Positions 9,080-19,735 are shown, counted from the stretch's first letter. The stretch is 64,000 nt of DNA from Heterocephalus glaber (GCF_000247695.1 NW_004624734.1:10671183-10735182); one strand, 5' to 3'. Numbers and translations: made by a program. The notes: a model not told the origin generated them from the sequence alone.

Positions 9080-12000
9080 GATGGGATGAAGTCTTCTAGA
9101 ATGGCATGTGGATCTGCGGGGCGGACGTGAGTGTAGTGTACCCACGAGGCAATTCTGTCGACCTTGAGAGTGGTGGGCGTGGTCAGGACAGTAACATAGG
9201 GTCCTTTCTAACGAGGCTCAAGGTCCTTCTGCTGATGTCGCCAGACAAAGACCCAGTCTCCTGGTCGGTAGCAATGAGTCTCAGGAGGTGGTCCAGACTC
9301 ATACAGAGCTTTCAGTTTAGGCCAGATGTCTTCATGAACACGCTGAAGGCTTTTTAAAGAGGATAACAATTCTTGGTCATCAAATTCAACAAGCACATTT
9401 GATTGGAGGTTGGGGACAATGGGAGGGGGAATTCCAAACATAATCTCAAAGGGGGTTAGTCCCATCTTATAGGGTGAATTACGTACCCTATAGAGGGCAA
9501 AGGGAAGGAGAGCCACCCAGTCACCGCCAGTCTCTATGGTTAACTTAGTTAAGGTCTCTTTTAGGGTCCTGTTCATTCTCTCTACCTGTCCTGAACTTTG
9601 GGGCCTATATGCACAATGTAATTTCCAATTTGCCCCCAGGACCTGCACTAAACTCTGACTCACCTTGGAGATGAAAGCAGGTCCATTGTCTGACCCTAGC
9701 ATGACTGGGAAACCATACCTTGGCAAGATGTCTTCTAACATCTTCTTGACCACAATTCATGCTGTCTCATGTTTGGTAGGAAAAGCTTCTGTCCATCCTG
9801 AAAAAGTGTCTACAAAAACTAGTAGGTACTTATAACCATACCTTCCAGGTTTTACCTCAGTGAAGTCCAATTCCCAGTATGCTCCAGGCCGGTTCCCTCT
9901 CAGCCTGTTGCCTGGGTTGGTTTTATAGTGGGTAGCATTTGTCAATTGACAGGCTTTGCAGGTGGCAACGATATGCTCAATTTTGGAGTTAGCATCTCGA
10001 ACCTTTATTTCAGCATGTCTCAGGAGGTCTTGCATCTTTCGAGTGCCCATGTGGGTGCCCTGGTGCATTTTGGAGAGAACTTGTTCTCCCAGTGCTTCAG
10101 GCAGGATGACTTTACAATCAGAGGATTTCCACCACCTGTTGAGGCACCGGGGCATAGGTAATTGTTTTACCCACTTTAAATCTTCTTCAGTATACTGGGG
10201 TTTTTCTGGCAAGGCAGCACTTCCTGGATCAGGCAGCTGATTGGTTAAGGTTAAATTAGCCTCTAGGCCTACTTTTCAGGCTGTCTGATCACCTAGGTTA
10301 TTTCCTCTAGCAACCGGAGTGTCACTTTTTTGGTGTCCTAGGCAATGAATAATGGCCAATTTCTTTGGTAGCCAGAGGGCCGTCAAAAGGGCAAGGATCT
10401 CCTCTTTGTTTTTGATAGTCCTCCCCTCGGCTGTCAATAGTCCTCTCTCCCTGTAGATGGCCCCATGGATGTGTGCGGTGGCAAAGGTGTACCGGCTGTC
10501 TGTATATATGTTTAACTTTTGGCCCTTCCCTAGAGTCAATGCTTTGGTCAGAGCTATGAGCTCCGCCCATTGTGCTGAGGTCCCAGTGGGCAATGGTTCT
10601 GCCCAAATGACCTCAGTTTCCATCACCACAGCTGCCCCGGCGTACCTGTGGCCATCCTGAACAAAGCTGCTCCCATCAGTATACCAGGTATTTTCAGCAT
10701 CTGGCCATGGCTGGTCTCTCAGATCAGCTCGAGTCCCATGTACCTGAGCCAGGATATCAGCACAGTTGTGGAGTGGAGTTTCTAAGTCCGGGTCTGGCAA
10801 CAGTGTAGCTGGATTTAAGGCAGCTGGGGTCTGAAAAACAACTCAGGTTGGGTTTAGAAGTAAGCCCTGGTAGTGGGTCAGGAGGGCATTACTGAGCCAT
10901 CGATCCGGAGGCTGTTTTAGGACTCCCTCAATAGCGTGGGGGGTGGTCATGTACAGTTCTTGGCCCAGTGTTAACTTGTCAGCATCTTTGACCATCAGGG
11001 CCACTGCCGAGATCATCCTTAAACATGGGGGCCATCTGGACGCAACTGGATTGAGTTTTTTTGATAGGTATGCCACTGGATGGTGCCATGGCCCTAGGTA
11101 TTGGACTACGATGCCCTTGGCAACTCCCTTGTTCTCATCAATGTAGAGGTGGAAGGGCTTAGTAACATCGGGCAAGCCCAAGGCTGGTGCTGACAACAAG
11201 GCAGCCTTAATTTGGTCAAAAGACTTTTGTAGTTTATCTGTCCATTGAAAGGCCTGATTGTCTTTAGTTGCCTCATAAAGGGGCCTCACAAGCTCCGCGA
11301 ACCCCGGTATCCATAAGCAGCAGAAGCCAGCTGATCCCAAGAATTCTCTAACCTTTCAAGGGGAATCTGGTGCGGGCATCTTAAGAACTGTCTCTTTTCT
11401 AGCATCTGACAGCCATCTTTGCCCCTTTTTAAGCATATACCCCAGGTAGCTTACCTCAGGTTTACAGATTTAGGCCTTTTTGGCAGACGCCTGGTATCCC
11501 AGTTCCCCTATGACTGTTAAGAGTTTCTTGGTTCCATCTAAGCAGTCTTCCTGTGTCTCAGCTGCTATGAGGAGATCATCTACATATTGTAACAGAGTCA
11601 ATTGGGGGTTTTGGAGGCGGAACTCACCCAGGTCCTCATGCAGGGCCTCATCGAAGATGGTGGGAGAACTTTTGAACCCCTGAGGTAACCGGGTCCAGGT
11701 CAACTGTCCGTTGAAGCCTTGTTCTGGGTCACTCCATTCAAATGCAAAGATATGCTGGCTTCTAGGTGCCAGCAGAAGGCTAAAGAAAGCATCTTTGAGG
11801 TCTAAGACTGTGTACCATTGATGGCTCAGGGGAAGTGAGCTCAGAAGGGTGTATGGATTAGGCACCATAGGGTGGATATCTATGACCCTCTTGTTCACCT
11901 CACAGAGGTCCTGTACTGGTCGATAGTCATTTGAGTGAGGTTTCTGCACCGGCAACAAGGGGATGTTCCAGGCCGATTGGCAGGGCCTCAGAATACCCTG

Positions 12001-12592
12001 AGTCAGCAACTTTCTGATGTGCGGAGTTATCTCTTCACGGGCCTCTAGGGACATGGGATATTGGCGAACTCGTGCAGGGTCCACTTCTGGCTTTATCTCT
12101 ACAAACACAGGTGTCCTGTGTGTGGCCAGCCCCATGCCCCCAGTCTCAGCCCATGCTCGCGGGAACATGGCAAGCCATTGTTCCACGTCAGGATCAGGAG
12201 GGGACTGCTTCTGATATAGCAGATATTTGTCCTCAAGGCTCATAGTTAACACTTGGATGGGGTTTCTCTCTTGCACCCCCAGGCTGAAAATGGATTTGGG
12301 CTCCTAATTTAGTAAGCAAGTCTCTTCCAAGTAAAGGGTAGGGGCATTCGGGTATAATCATAAATGAGTGGGTTACCCAGCCCACTCCCAAGTCCACCAT
12401 TCTTTGGGTAGTCCATGAATATTTTTTCATGCCTGTGTCTCCTTGAACCCAGGAAGTTTTGTCAGAAACATGACCATGTGGTTTAAGCAGAACTGAATGT
12501 TGAGCGCCGGTATCTACCAGGAACTCAATGGGCTCCCCCTCCACTTTAAGGGTTATCCTGGGCTCGGGGAGGGGCACCGAGCCCCATCCCCC
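9016..12592 (-). pseudogene. pol: Retroviral pro-pol, multiply disrupted
   Basis: This region would encode protease, reverse transcriptase, RNase H and integrase, made as a Gag-Pol fusion by reading through the UAG at 12593-12595. The protease DTGA is at 12503-12514 and is in frame with gag. A frameshift at an A run (plus strand 12287-12290) separates protease from reverse transcriptase. Reverse transcriptase has LPQGF near 11680 and YVDD at 11576-11587. RNase H has WYTDGSSF near 10680 and [14 protein letters not shown] near 10480-10520. Integrase has the HHCC zinc region near 9940-10075, LDFTE near 9865, SDNGPAF near 9690 and an E in SGQVERMNR near 9580. Stops in this frame are at 11470-11472, 11356-11358, 10843-10845, 10276-10278, 9757-9759 and 9208-9210. 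The frame then stays open to the TAA at 9016-9018, overlapping env by 64 bp in another frame. Confidence 0.93.
12279..12592 (-). pseudogene. pro: Retroviral protease segment
   Basis: This is an aspartic protease monomer of retropepsin type, active as a dimer during virion maturation. The catalytic triad D-T-G is at 12506-12514, and a C-terminal GRDLL motif lies near 12325. The frame is continuous with gag except for the in-frame UAG. It then runs to a false stop at 12233 because of the frameshift at 12287-12290. Confidence 0.85.
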
Positions 12593-14178
12593 CTAGTCAC
12601 TTAGTTCGTCCATGGCCAGGACAGAGGCCTTTGGGTGGGCCCCCTGTGGCCTTTTGGGGCACTCTTTAGCCCAGTGGCCTTCCTCTTTGCCATAAGCACA
12701 CTGGTTCTTTCCTAATTGGGGGCAATCCCTATGTCCCCCCTTACCTTGTCCTTCTGTTGCAATCTTTTTTAAATGACGTTCACATTCCCTCAGCTCTCCC
12801 ACAGTGGTGGCCAGAAGAATTTGAGCCAAGTTTTGGGTCTGGCAGTCATCTGCTTTTATCTGTTTCTCCTCTGCGGTTTCCCTGTTGTTATATACCCTCT
12901 CCGCCACTGCCACTAAGTCCTGAATATTCTTCTCTCCTAACCTGTCTACTTTCTGTAACTTTCTCCTAATATCTGGTGCCACCTGGTTGACAAAATGCAT
13001 TATTACAGCTGCCTTTGTCTCAGTTGCTTCTGGGTCCATAGGAGTATACCTATGGAAGGCTTCCTGAATTCTCTCTAGGAAGGCTGCAGGGCTTTCGTTC
13101 GGCCCCTGCTGTATATCTCCTACCTTGGCCAAATTGGTGGGCTTGCGAGCTGCCGCTTTGAGACCTCCCAACAGAGCCTGGTGATAGACCCGGAGTCTCT
13201 CCTTACCTTCTGCTGTGTTGAAGTCCCAATCGGGCCGAGACAAAGGAAAAGAAATGTTGATAGTGTCAACATTGGTGGTGGGTTGACCATTGTCGCCAGG
13301 AACCAATTTCCTGGCCTCGTTCTGGATTCTTTCGTGCTCCTCTGTTGTAAACAGGATCTGGAGGAGCTGCTGACAATCATCCCAAGTGGGATGATGAGTA
13401 AACAAAACAGTTTCTAATAGGTTAATCAAATCCCTAGGGTTATCGGAGAATTTGGCGTGCTGAGTATGCCAGTTATAAAGGTCACTGGTGGCGAAGGGCC
13501 AGTAATGATGAGGCTGGTTACCATGCTCATCAGGGGGCCCTATCACTCTCAGTGGACAAACAGTAGAGTCTGCTGGGCCCATTGGCGAGGCAGCACGCCG
13601 GTGGCGAGTGTTCTGGGTGGGGCCACCATGGTTGCCGGCACCCGGGGCCGGCCCTCCTTCCCCAGCTCCAGCTGGGCCCGGGTCCTCTCTTTCTGCCTGC
13701 TGCCTTGGGGGAGAAGAGAGAGAGTGTGTGGGGGGGATGAGATCTTCCTTGGTCCCTCCTTGGAGGACCGGGTAAAGTGGCATGGTCGGCTTGGTTTCAG
13801 TTTGCCTTTTTTCGTCATGCTCTCTGGGAGTCTTTTCACAGGCTGTCAGGATTACCTCTGGCTGCTGTTTCTGCGGAGGCAAAAAGGGCCTGACCCATGG
13901 GGGTGGGTCGCAGATTAGACTCTCCCAAGTGACAATGTAGGGAACTTGATCAGGGTGTCCTGTATGAGAACGGAAGACGACCTCCCGGACTCTCTTCATG
14001 GTCCCTAGATCAAAGGTCCCCGCGGGTGGCCATCCTACCCCAAAGGTGGGCCACTCCAAGCTACAGGGGTGATGAATTTAGTCCTTTTAATTTCTAAACT
14101 TAGGTTATGGGTGCACTCCCTAACCTTTTTGAAATGGTTCTTCATGAGGGATAGAGGGGTAGTCACAGTCTGTCCCAT
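12593..14178 (-). pseudogene. gag: Retroviral gag, frameshifted near its start
   Basis: The gene would encode the structural polyprotein matrix-p12-capsid-nucleocapsid. The ATG at 14178 starts MGQTVTTPLS, with Gly2 placed for N-myristoylation. A one-base lesion near 14058-14064 shifts matrix out of frame. The rest, about 488 codons from 14059, is uninterrupted. It has a proline-rich p12-like middle, then capsid with a major homology region (GPNESPAAFLERI, near 13070-13110). Nucleocapsid has one zinc knuckle near 12660-12700, in which the second cysteine position is glycine (CAYGKEEGHWAKEC). The gene ends at the UAG 12593-12595, followed directly by a G run and the protease frame. This is the usual gammaretroviral readthrough arrangement. 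Confidence 0.92.
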
Positions 14179-14343
14179 CGTCTCAGTCCAAGTCAACACA
14201 ATAAACAGACAAACACAACAGAAAAACAAAAAGCAAGACAAAACCAGCCTCCGCCAGATAGGAGGCAATACTGAAAATGGGACGACGGCCTCACGCCGTA
14301 CCGTGGGAGCGACCTGCACCGTCCCTCCAGGAGTCTCACAGAC
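14178..14343 (-). other. In-frame hydrophobic leader upstream of gag (glycoGag-like)
   Basis: The frame of the gag ATG stays open upstream to 14343, with a TGA at 14344-14346. It encodes a strongly hydrophobic run, LVLSCFLFFCCVCLFIVLTW, a few residues before MGQ. Some gammaretroviruses make glycosylated Gag from an upstream non-AUG codon, with such a segment acting as a membrane anchor. No AUG or early CUG is present. ACG and GTG codons near 14317-14322 are possible starts. This assignment is an inference. Confidence 0.5.
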
Positions 14344-14556
14344 TCATACTCATGGGGCACTCCATCCCCTCCAGAAGGATCCGGAACGTCTTCCAGGATC
14401 CCAGGTTGGGGGCCCTCACAGCGCGTCCGCCTAGACCGTCTGCCGACCTACTCAGAATTGGACCCTCCCGTATTGCAGACAGACAACTTTATAAACACAG
14501 AGACACTCACCGGCCGGTACCGACCCTCCGGTTCGGGGTTCCTGGGAGTTTTGGGG
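14344..14556 (-). other. Proviral 5' leader region
   Basis: Non-coding sequence between the primer site and the gag leader frame, where the splice donor and packaging signal of a gammaretrovirus would lie. I did not identify either element with confidence. Confidence 0.6.
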
Positions 14557-14574
14557 ATCCCGGATGAACCCCCA
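14557..14574 (-). promoter_or_regulatory. Primer binding site, tRNA-Pro type
   Basis: In viral orientation it reads TGGGGGTTCATCCGGGAT, two bases after the LTR end. By eye it agrees with the proline tRNA 3' end at 16 of 18 positions. The two mismatches are C-to-T and G-to-A transitions. Proline tRNA is the usual primer of murine-leukaemia-type viruses. Confidence 0.8.
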
Positions 14575-14576
14575 AA

Positions 14577-15169
14577 TGTGCCCAGATCACGAAGTCCCCA
14601 GAGACCACCAAGGAGCCGATTCCAATGCAAACGCACGAGGGTCGTTTATTCAAGCTCGAGCAGGGACTCTTAACTGTCACCAACACAGCGGGTTGAGATT
14701 GAGAGCCCCGAATTTCAAATTAGTGGGGTTTTTATAGAGGTTACAGCAAGGTTTGGAGATTTTTCACTTAGTAGTTACATGATTGGCTGACAATTAGCAA
14801 GCGTGAAGTGTACATTTCTGATTGGCTAGGTGCATCGGGGGTTGAGGGGTGGCTACATGTAGGTTTTACGAGGGAAAAGAGGGACAAAGGTTAGTGGCCG
14901 ACTGTCACATACTGATGGTCAGCAGACACACTGACTAATAGTCACGACTATTACGTACTGACAGTCAGCACATCTACAGATTGTTCTATGGATAGTGGGC
15001 CCGGAACATTCATTTCCTGGGCAAACAGATGGCTGAGTAATTAACTCAGGAACTTTGCTTCGTTACACATTGTATCTTTTGTCCCAAAGCAAGCACATTT
15101 TAACCATTAATTTGTGAGAGACTAGGGGAATAGTGGATTTTAGCAAAATAGAGTCACTTTGGTCTCACA
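14577..15169 (-). mobile_element. Proviral 5' LTR
   Basis: 593 bp, TG...CA on the plus strand. It has the same TATA (14729-14736) and AATAAA (14645-14650) placement as the 3' LTR. It ends at 15169, next to the ATCT target duplication. Confidence 0.93.
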
Positions 15170-15248
15170 ATCTCAAGATTTAAAAAGGGGCTAAGGGATG
15201 TAGCTTAGTGTGAAGGCTCCAAGTTAAATCCCTAGTGCCACAAAAAGC
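15170..15248 (+). repeat. B1-dID SINE, right (ID) half
   Basis: It starts with the duplicated ATCT, then 'caagatttaaaaagggg', and a tRNA-derived part ('ggatgtagcttagtg', 'aaatccctagtgcca'). It matches the order of the intact composite SINE at 17338-17515. It is the partner of the B1 half at 6272-6376. Confidence 0.7.
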
Positions 15249-16290
15249 ACAATATGTTATGTTTAATATTTGAGTAATAGAAAGCGGAAGTTCAGTTCCT
15301 CTTGCCACCCGGCCAGGACCCTTCTGGTGCAGGCTCTGCCCCCTGGCTTCCCCTGGGGTTTGGTGTGGCATCCTGGCAGGAGAGGGGTGCCAGGTTTACA
15401 CCACTCGCTGCTGCTCCAGCTCCAGCCTCTGACAGCAGGAGCACCCATGCCCGCTGGGCCTCAGGACGCCTCCTCCTGGCTCCTGCTCTCCAGCTCTCTG
15501 CTCCTCAGCTCAGGGACTGAGCCCTTTTTGTCCACCTCTGGTGCCTCCCACACCTCTCCTCAGTCTCTTCACTAAACTTCTGTCCCTGAGACATAAAGGA
15601 CACTCTGTTAAATTTTCCATTTAATCTCACAACCAGCGCCTGCAAAAAGTCAGCCCCAGGGAGGCCAAGCAGCTTCCTCAAGGTTGACTGCCAGTCAGTG
15701 ACGTAGCCAGGGTCTGCTACCTCCAAAGCCTGGCTATGTGCTATGCTGTGCTGGCTCCCCTTTCAGAGTGAGATGCCCTCCCCAGGAGGGTCCTCCTGAG
15801 AAAGCCCTCCAGGCCCTGTGACTCGCCACTGTGCAAGGCTGAGTGGCCTTAGCACTGCCTCCCTGTTGTCCATGGCCACCCAGAGAGAGCTGTCTCCACA
15901 GGGACACACACAGCACACCCTGGGGACCAGACTGGAAGCCAGGGAAGCAGTGCTTCTGTATGGGCCAAGCTGAGGAAACTGAGGTACCCATAGCACCCTC
16001 GAATCTGCCCTCCAGAGGCAGCTGTTCTGGGCTGAGGAGCTGAGAGGGTAGCAAATGTCACCTGCTGATCCTGGCAGTCATATCTCATGGAAGGTCAGCT
16101 TGTACCTTCCTTGGGTGAATGTTCTGGCTACAGTCTACGGTGGTCACTGCTGCATGGTGAACTTGAGGGACAGAGGCTGCTGAGCTGGCCTCACTGTTGG
16201 AGGGGACACGGCACAGGGTCAGGCTGAGGAGGAAGGACAGAGGTTGCTCCCTGCCAGGAAAGTGCTCTCCCTTTCCTGTACTCCCACCCC
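15249..16290. other. Non-coding sequence with a MIR fragment
   Basis: No gene is recognised. A diverged MIR-like segment lies around 15600-15765 ('tttaatctcacaacc', 'ccagtcagtgacgtagcc'). The rest is moderately GC-rich unique sequence. Confidence 0.4.
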
Positions 16291-16626
16291 TGATGGTAAA
16301 TCTTGACCATCAACTTGGTTGGCTTCAGACACATCTAGATAAGTAAAGCACACTTCTGATGTGTCTGGTGGATCACGGGGCATGACCTAGGGAACTATCT
16401 TGTCCCTGGCCTGTCCTCTCTGGCAGTTTTCCCTGTGCTCTGCTTCTCGGCTGTCATGATGTGAGCAACTTTGCTCCACCATGCCCTTCCACCATGATCT
16501 CTCTGCCTTGGAACCAGCTAACCATGGACTAAAACCTCTGAAACCATGAGTCAAATTAAGCCTTTCCTCCTTCATATTTTGGGTGTCAGGTATTTTATCC
16601 CAATGACAGGAGTGTTGATCACTACA
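16291..16626 (+). repeat. Old LTR-like repeat
   Basis: A 336-bp block begins TGATGGTAAATC and ends ACTACA. It contains 'ccaccatgcccttccaccat', 'ggactaaaacctctgaaacc' and 'ggtgtcaggtattttatcc', wording typical of MaLR/ERV-L solo LTRs in rodents. No clear target duplication was found. Confidence 0.45.
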
Positions 16627-17204
16627 CCCATTTCCCCCTCCTTCCTCCTTCCCCTCCATCCATACACTTCAGAAGCACCTGCTCTATGTCCAATCCTGTG
16701 TGGGCAATGAGGGGGATTAGGGCAGAGTCCACCTGGCCACTGCCTTCAAGAACCATATCTTTCTTAAGGCCCTGGATGCCTGCCGTGTCCATCCCCAAAT
16801 ACTTCTGGGACAGGGTGCAGGTGAGGGTGTAGGAAAAAGTCTCAGCTGGGGAAACCCTGGACTGATGGGAACTAAGAGAACTCGGTAAGGTGGAGCCTCC
16901 TCTGCCAGGCACAGCAGAGGTCTGGCACTCGGTAGAGTCTGCTACAAGGATGTGGTCCTGAACGAGTCCTGAAGGATAGGCAGGATGTTCCATCCAGAAA
17001 GAGGGGAGAGGAGCACTGGCCAAGTGACATCCAGGCTGTGCCCCCCAGGACTCAGAGCATCACACTTGCACTATGCTCCTCCAGCCCTTCATCCCTGCTC
17101 CCTTGCCCAGGGCTCCAGGAATGAACAAGCCCAGGACCAACAGAGCAGTCGGGTGACAGGACTGATGATGGCAGTGACAACACATGCCTGCGTGGCAGCT
17201 GCTG
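16627..17204. other. Non-coding sequence, nothing recognised
   Basis: Open frames on the minus strand (16622-17023) lack any domain or splice context. Confidence 0.4.
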
Positions 17205-17337
17205 TGATCTAGGTGCTGCGCATCTTCTAGGTTGTAGGATTTGTGCTGTGTGCTAAAACAGCCTCATGAAAAGGCATTGGTTTTATTTTGCAGATAAACC
17301 CAGGAAAGATTGAGTGATTTATTCAAAAGGAAATCAC
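17205..17337 (+). repeat. MIR-type SINE fragment
   Basis: A diverged MIR core with 'attttgcagataaaccc' near 17285 and size/location wording upstream. Assigned by pattern only. Confidence 0.4.
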
Positions 17338-17515
17338 TGCCAGGTGTGGTGGAACACGTGTGTGATCCTAGCTACTTGGGAGGCTGAAGCAAGTTGCAAG
17401 TTCAAGGCCAGCCTGAACAATATAGAAAGACTCTATCTCAGAAAGAAAAGGTGGAGGCTGAGAGTGTAGCTCAGTACTCCCTGGGTTCAATGCCCATCGA
17501 TCCCCAGGACCATAA
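17338..17515 (+). repeat. B1-dID composite SINE, intact order
   Basis: A B1 half ('ccaggtgtggtggaacacgt', 'gatcctagctacttgggagg', 'ttcaaggccagcctgaacaa', 'actctatctcag') is followed by a tRNA-like ID half ('gagagtgtagctcag', 'gggttcaatgcccat'). It serves as the reference for the SINE split by the provirus. This SINE family points to squirrel- or beaver-related rodents. Confidence 0.8.
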
Positions 17516-18064
17516 AACAAACAAACTAACAAACAAGCAACACTATTTGTAGAGATGGCAGCAGGCTTGGCATGCTAAGCATGTGACAAACAGATCTCCA
17601 TTCTACTGTAACAGGTGACTCCCTGGGCATAGTCCCACTCTGAGGCTGCTGCAGAGGTAAGAGGAGAACCTGAAGGGTGAGACTTGGTGAGACTCTCAGG
17701 TGCTGAAAGTCATTGATATAGCACAGTTTCAAGCTAAGATTAAAGCACACACACGCATGCGCACATGCACACAAACACACCAGACATCTAGGTTTTTTTC
17801 TTGGCTTACTAATTTTCCCTACAGTTTCTTTGGACACACTTTCTTGGGATGAAATGGCCAATGCTTTCTGTCTGATACGTCGACCTCAAGCAATTAGTAG
17901 GGGCTGCCTAGGAGACAGGATTGAGGAGGCATTTGAGACTGCATTTACTTATGGGTGGGTGCCTTCATCTGCTAACCATGACTGTCCTGGGAGTGGGCAA
18001 GGAAGTAGTAAAATAATTCACAAGTGGTCTGAATTTATCCTTCTCTGGGATGTTGCATTAGTAA
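17516..18064. other. Non-coding sequence, nothing recognised
   Basis: A short alternating purine/pyrimidine run (CACACGCATGCGCACATGCACA, with interruptions) lies near 17748-17778. No gene is recognised. Confidence 0.4.
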
Positions 18065-18480
18065 GCTTTTTATTACAGTAATTAAATATGTTGGGCACAG
18101 TAACTTAGGAAAGAAGAGGTTTATTTAGTTCAAAGTTTTGGAGGTTCAAGGGCATGGTACTGGCACTAACTCAGTTCTGGCGATGACCTTCTTGCTGGCA
18201 GAGTCCTAAGGCGACCCATGGCATCACATAGCAAGGCATGGAGTTCATGTGTCTATGTCTGTGTCTGGTCCCCCTCCTTCTTATAAAGCCACCAGGAACT
18301 GATCATGGAGGCTCTACCTTAGTGACTTTATTTAACCCAGTGATTTTCCAAAGGTTCCACTCTAAACACCAGAATTGGGTTTAGTTTCCACTCTGTTAAT
18401 GTCTTTGCCATATGACTTCAAGGATTAAACTCCTGCATGAGTGTGGGGGGCCAAACCATATTTAAACCATTTTATATAGC
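18065..18480. repeat. Old LTR/MER-type repeat, family uncertain
   Basis: Phrases such as 'gaagaggtttatttagttca', 'tcttataaagccaccagg' and 'ggggggccaaaccatattt' resemble ancient mammalian LTR repeats. Orientation and family were not resolved. Confidence 0.35.
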
Positions 18481-18507
18481 TAGGATATCAAAAAAAGTGG
18501 ACAGAGG

Positions 18508-18596
18508 GCCAGGGATTTAGCTCAGTGGTTCCAGTGCCTGCCTCGCAAGCGCAAGGTCCCGAGTTTGATCCCTGGTACGGAAAAAAAAAAAAAAAG
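18508..18596 (+). repeat. ID SINE with target duplication
   Basis: A tRNA-derived ID element: 'ggatttagctcagtggttcc', A and B box regions, 'gagtttgatccctggtac' and an A tail. The flanks 'aaaaagtggacagag' occur before (18492-18506) and after the tail (about 18591-18606), a clear target duplication. It is therefore fairly young. Confidence 0.88.
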
Positions 18597-18951
18597 TGGA
18601 CAGAGAGCAGATTCTGAGAACCAGGTTATTTAAAATAGTGACATTTCTAAAGTCAGGATCCTGATCCTACCCACAGGGAGGATGACAGATGTCTGGTATG
18701 GGAGAGAGGGATATAGAACAGTAGGGCAATTCATGATGTAGAAATGCATTACAGTAAAAGATCTCAAGTATTTACCACATAAAAACCTTGGAAGATACAA
18801 AATGAAGTTAATTTCTAGCCAAGAGAAAGATCAGACTTGTAACACCCAGGACCTGGGAGACATTCCAGAGATTGCATAGGACTGGATGGTAGATGGTTTC
18901 CTTCTAGGCTGCCATCATGGATCCACTCTACTGGTTCCTGGAGTGTTACCT

Positions 18952-19036
18952 TTTTTTTTTGGTACTGGGGATTGAACTCTGGACCTTTTGCTTGTGAGGC
19001 AGGTGGTGGAACCACTGAGCTAAATCCTTGGCCCCC
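18952..19036 (-). repeat. ID SINE, reverse orientation
   Basis: A T tail, then 'ggtactggggattgaactct', 'cttgtgaggcaggtggtgg' and 'accactgagctaaatcc', the reverse complement of the ID consensus seen at 18508. Confidence 0.88.
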
Positions 19037-19169
19037 TGGAGTGTTATCTTGAGAAGGATTCTGAAGCCAAGTCTAAACAAAGATGGAAACAGAAATAAGA
19101 CTGATTAGTTATGTCTGTCATAGGTATGAGAACAGAAGGAAAGGTGTACAGGCTATGGGTTTGCCATTT

Positions 19170-19735
19170 TTAGTAGAGAACAATGCTCTCATCCTATAGA
19201 TGAGGGAGTAGAGTTTGGGAGAAGTGACAGGGACATATCAAGGGCTACATAGCTGGGAGTAAAGTGAGAATTAGAACTCTGACTCCTGCTCATCAGGAAC
19301 AAAGATCCCTTCTACTCCACCATGCATTCTCTCAGGACCAGTAAGAAATGGTAGCCAATTCTCACCATGTCAAATGGGACTGAACACAAGACTTCAGCTG
19401 ATATTGATTCTGACCTTTACCTTCCCACTGGCCTTCACAGTAACCACTTGTTTATTGAACAAACAAGCCTTTGAGCCTGTTTATTAAACCTCATGATACT
19501 TATCTCAGTCTTGTTTCAGGAGTTTTGCTCCCATTTCTTGAGCATCTAGTGTGTACTTGGAGCTTTAAATATAACAGTTTATTTAGTCCTCCCAACAACC
19601 CTAGGAGGAAGTTGCGATCCTCTACATCTTTATGACTGAGAAAGTGGAGTTCCAGTGGCTTGCCCAAGCTAATGTAGCTTACTAGTGGTTTGTCCCAGGA
19701 ATGGAGCCATATCCAACCACTCTCTCACCATGCCA
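19170..19735 (+). repeat. Two MIR-type fragments
   Basis: One fragment at about 19170-19300 has 'atcctatagatgaggg' and 'agggctacatagctggga'. Another at about 19510-19735 has 'gagcatctagtgtgtacttg', 'tcctcccaacaaccctagga' and 'aagtggagttccagtggct'. Both are old and diverged. Confidence 0.6.

Larger units (their letters stand above)
6377..15169 (-). mobile_element. Endogenous gammaretrovirus-like provirus
   Basis: An 8.8-kb provirus runs right to left: 5' LTR (14577-15169), tRNA-Pro-type primer site, leader, gag, pro-pol, env, polypurine tract, 3' LTR (6377-6972). Its gammaretroviral features are gag and pro separated by one in-frame UAG, a YVDD reverse transcriptase, an env that starts inside the end of pol, CXXC and CX6CC motifs in env, and a 4-bp target duplication. 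The LTRs differ at 14 of 593 aligned positions by eye, so the insertion is moderately old. All genes are broken: one frameshift in gag, one frameshift and six stops in pro-pol, and one stop and one frameshift in env. It is therefore not expected to produce virus. It sits in a B1-dID SINE, about 500 bp upstream of a serpin-like exon on the same strand. Confidence 0.95.

Noticed and set aside
13457..13918. 153-codon plus-strand frame in gag
   Set aside because: It is antisense to the proline-rich part of gag. No independent evidence for an antisense gene was seen.
16622..17023. Possible serpin exon on the minus strand
   Set aside because: No serpin landmark residues or suitable splice sites were seen.
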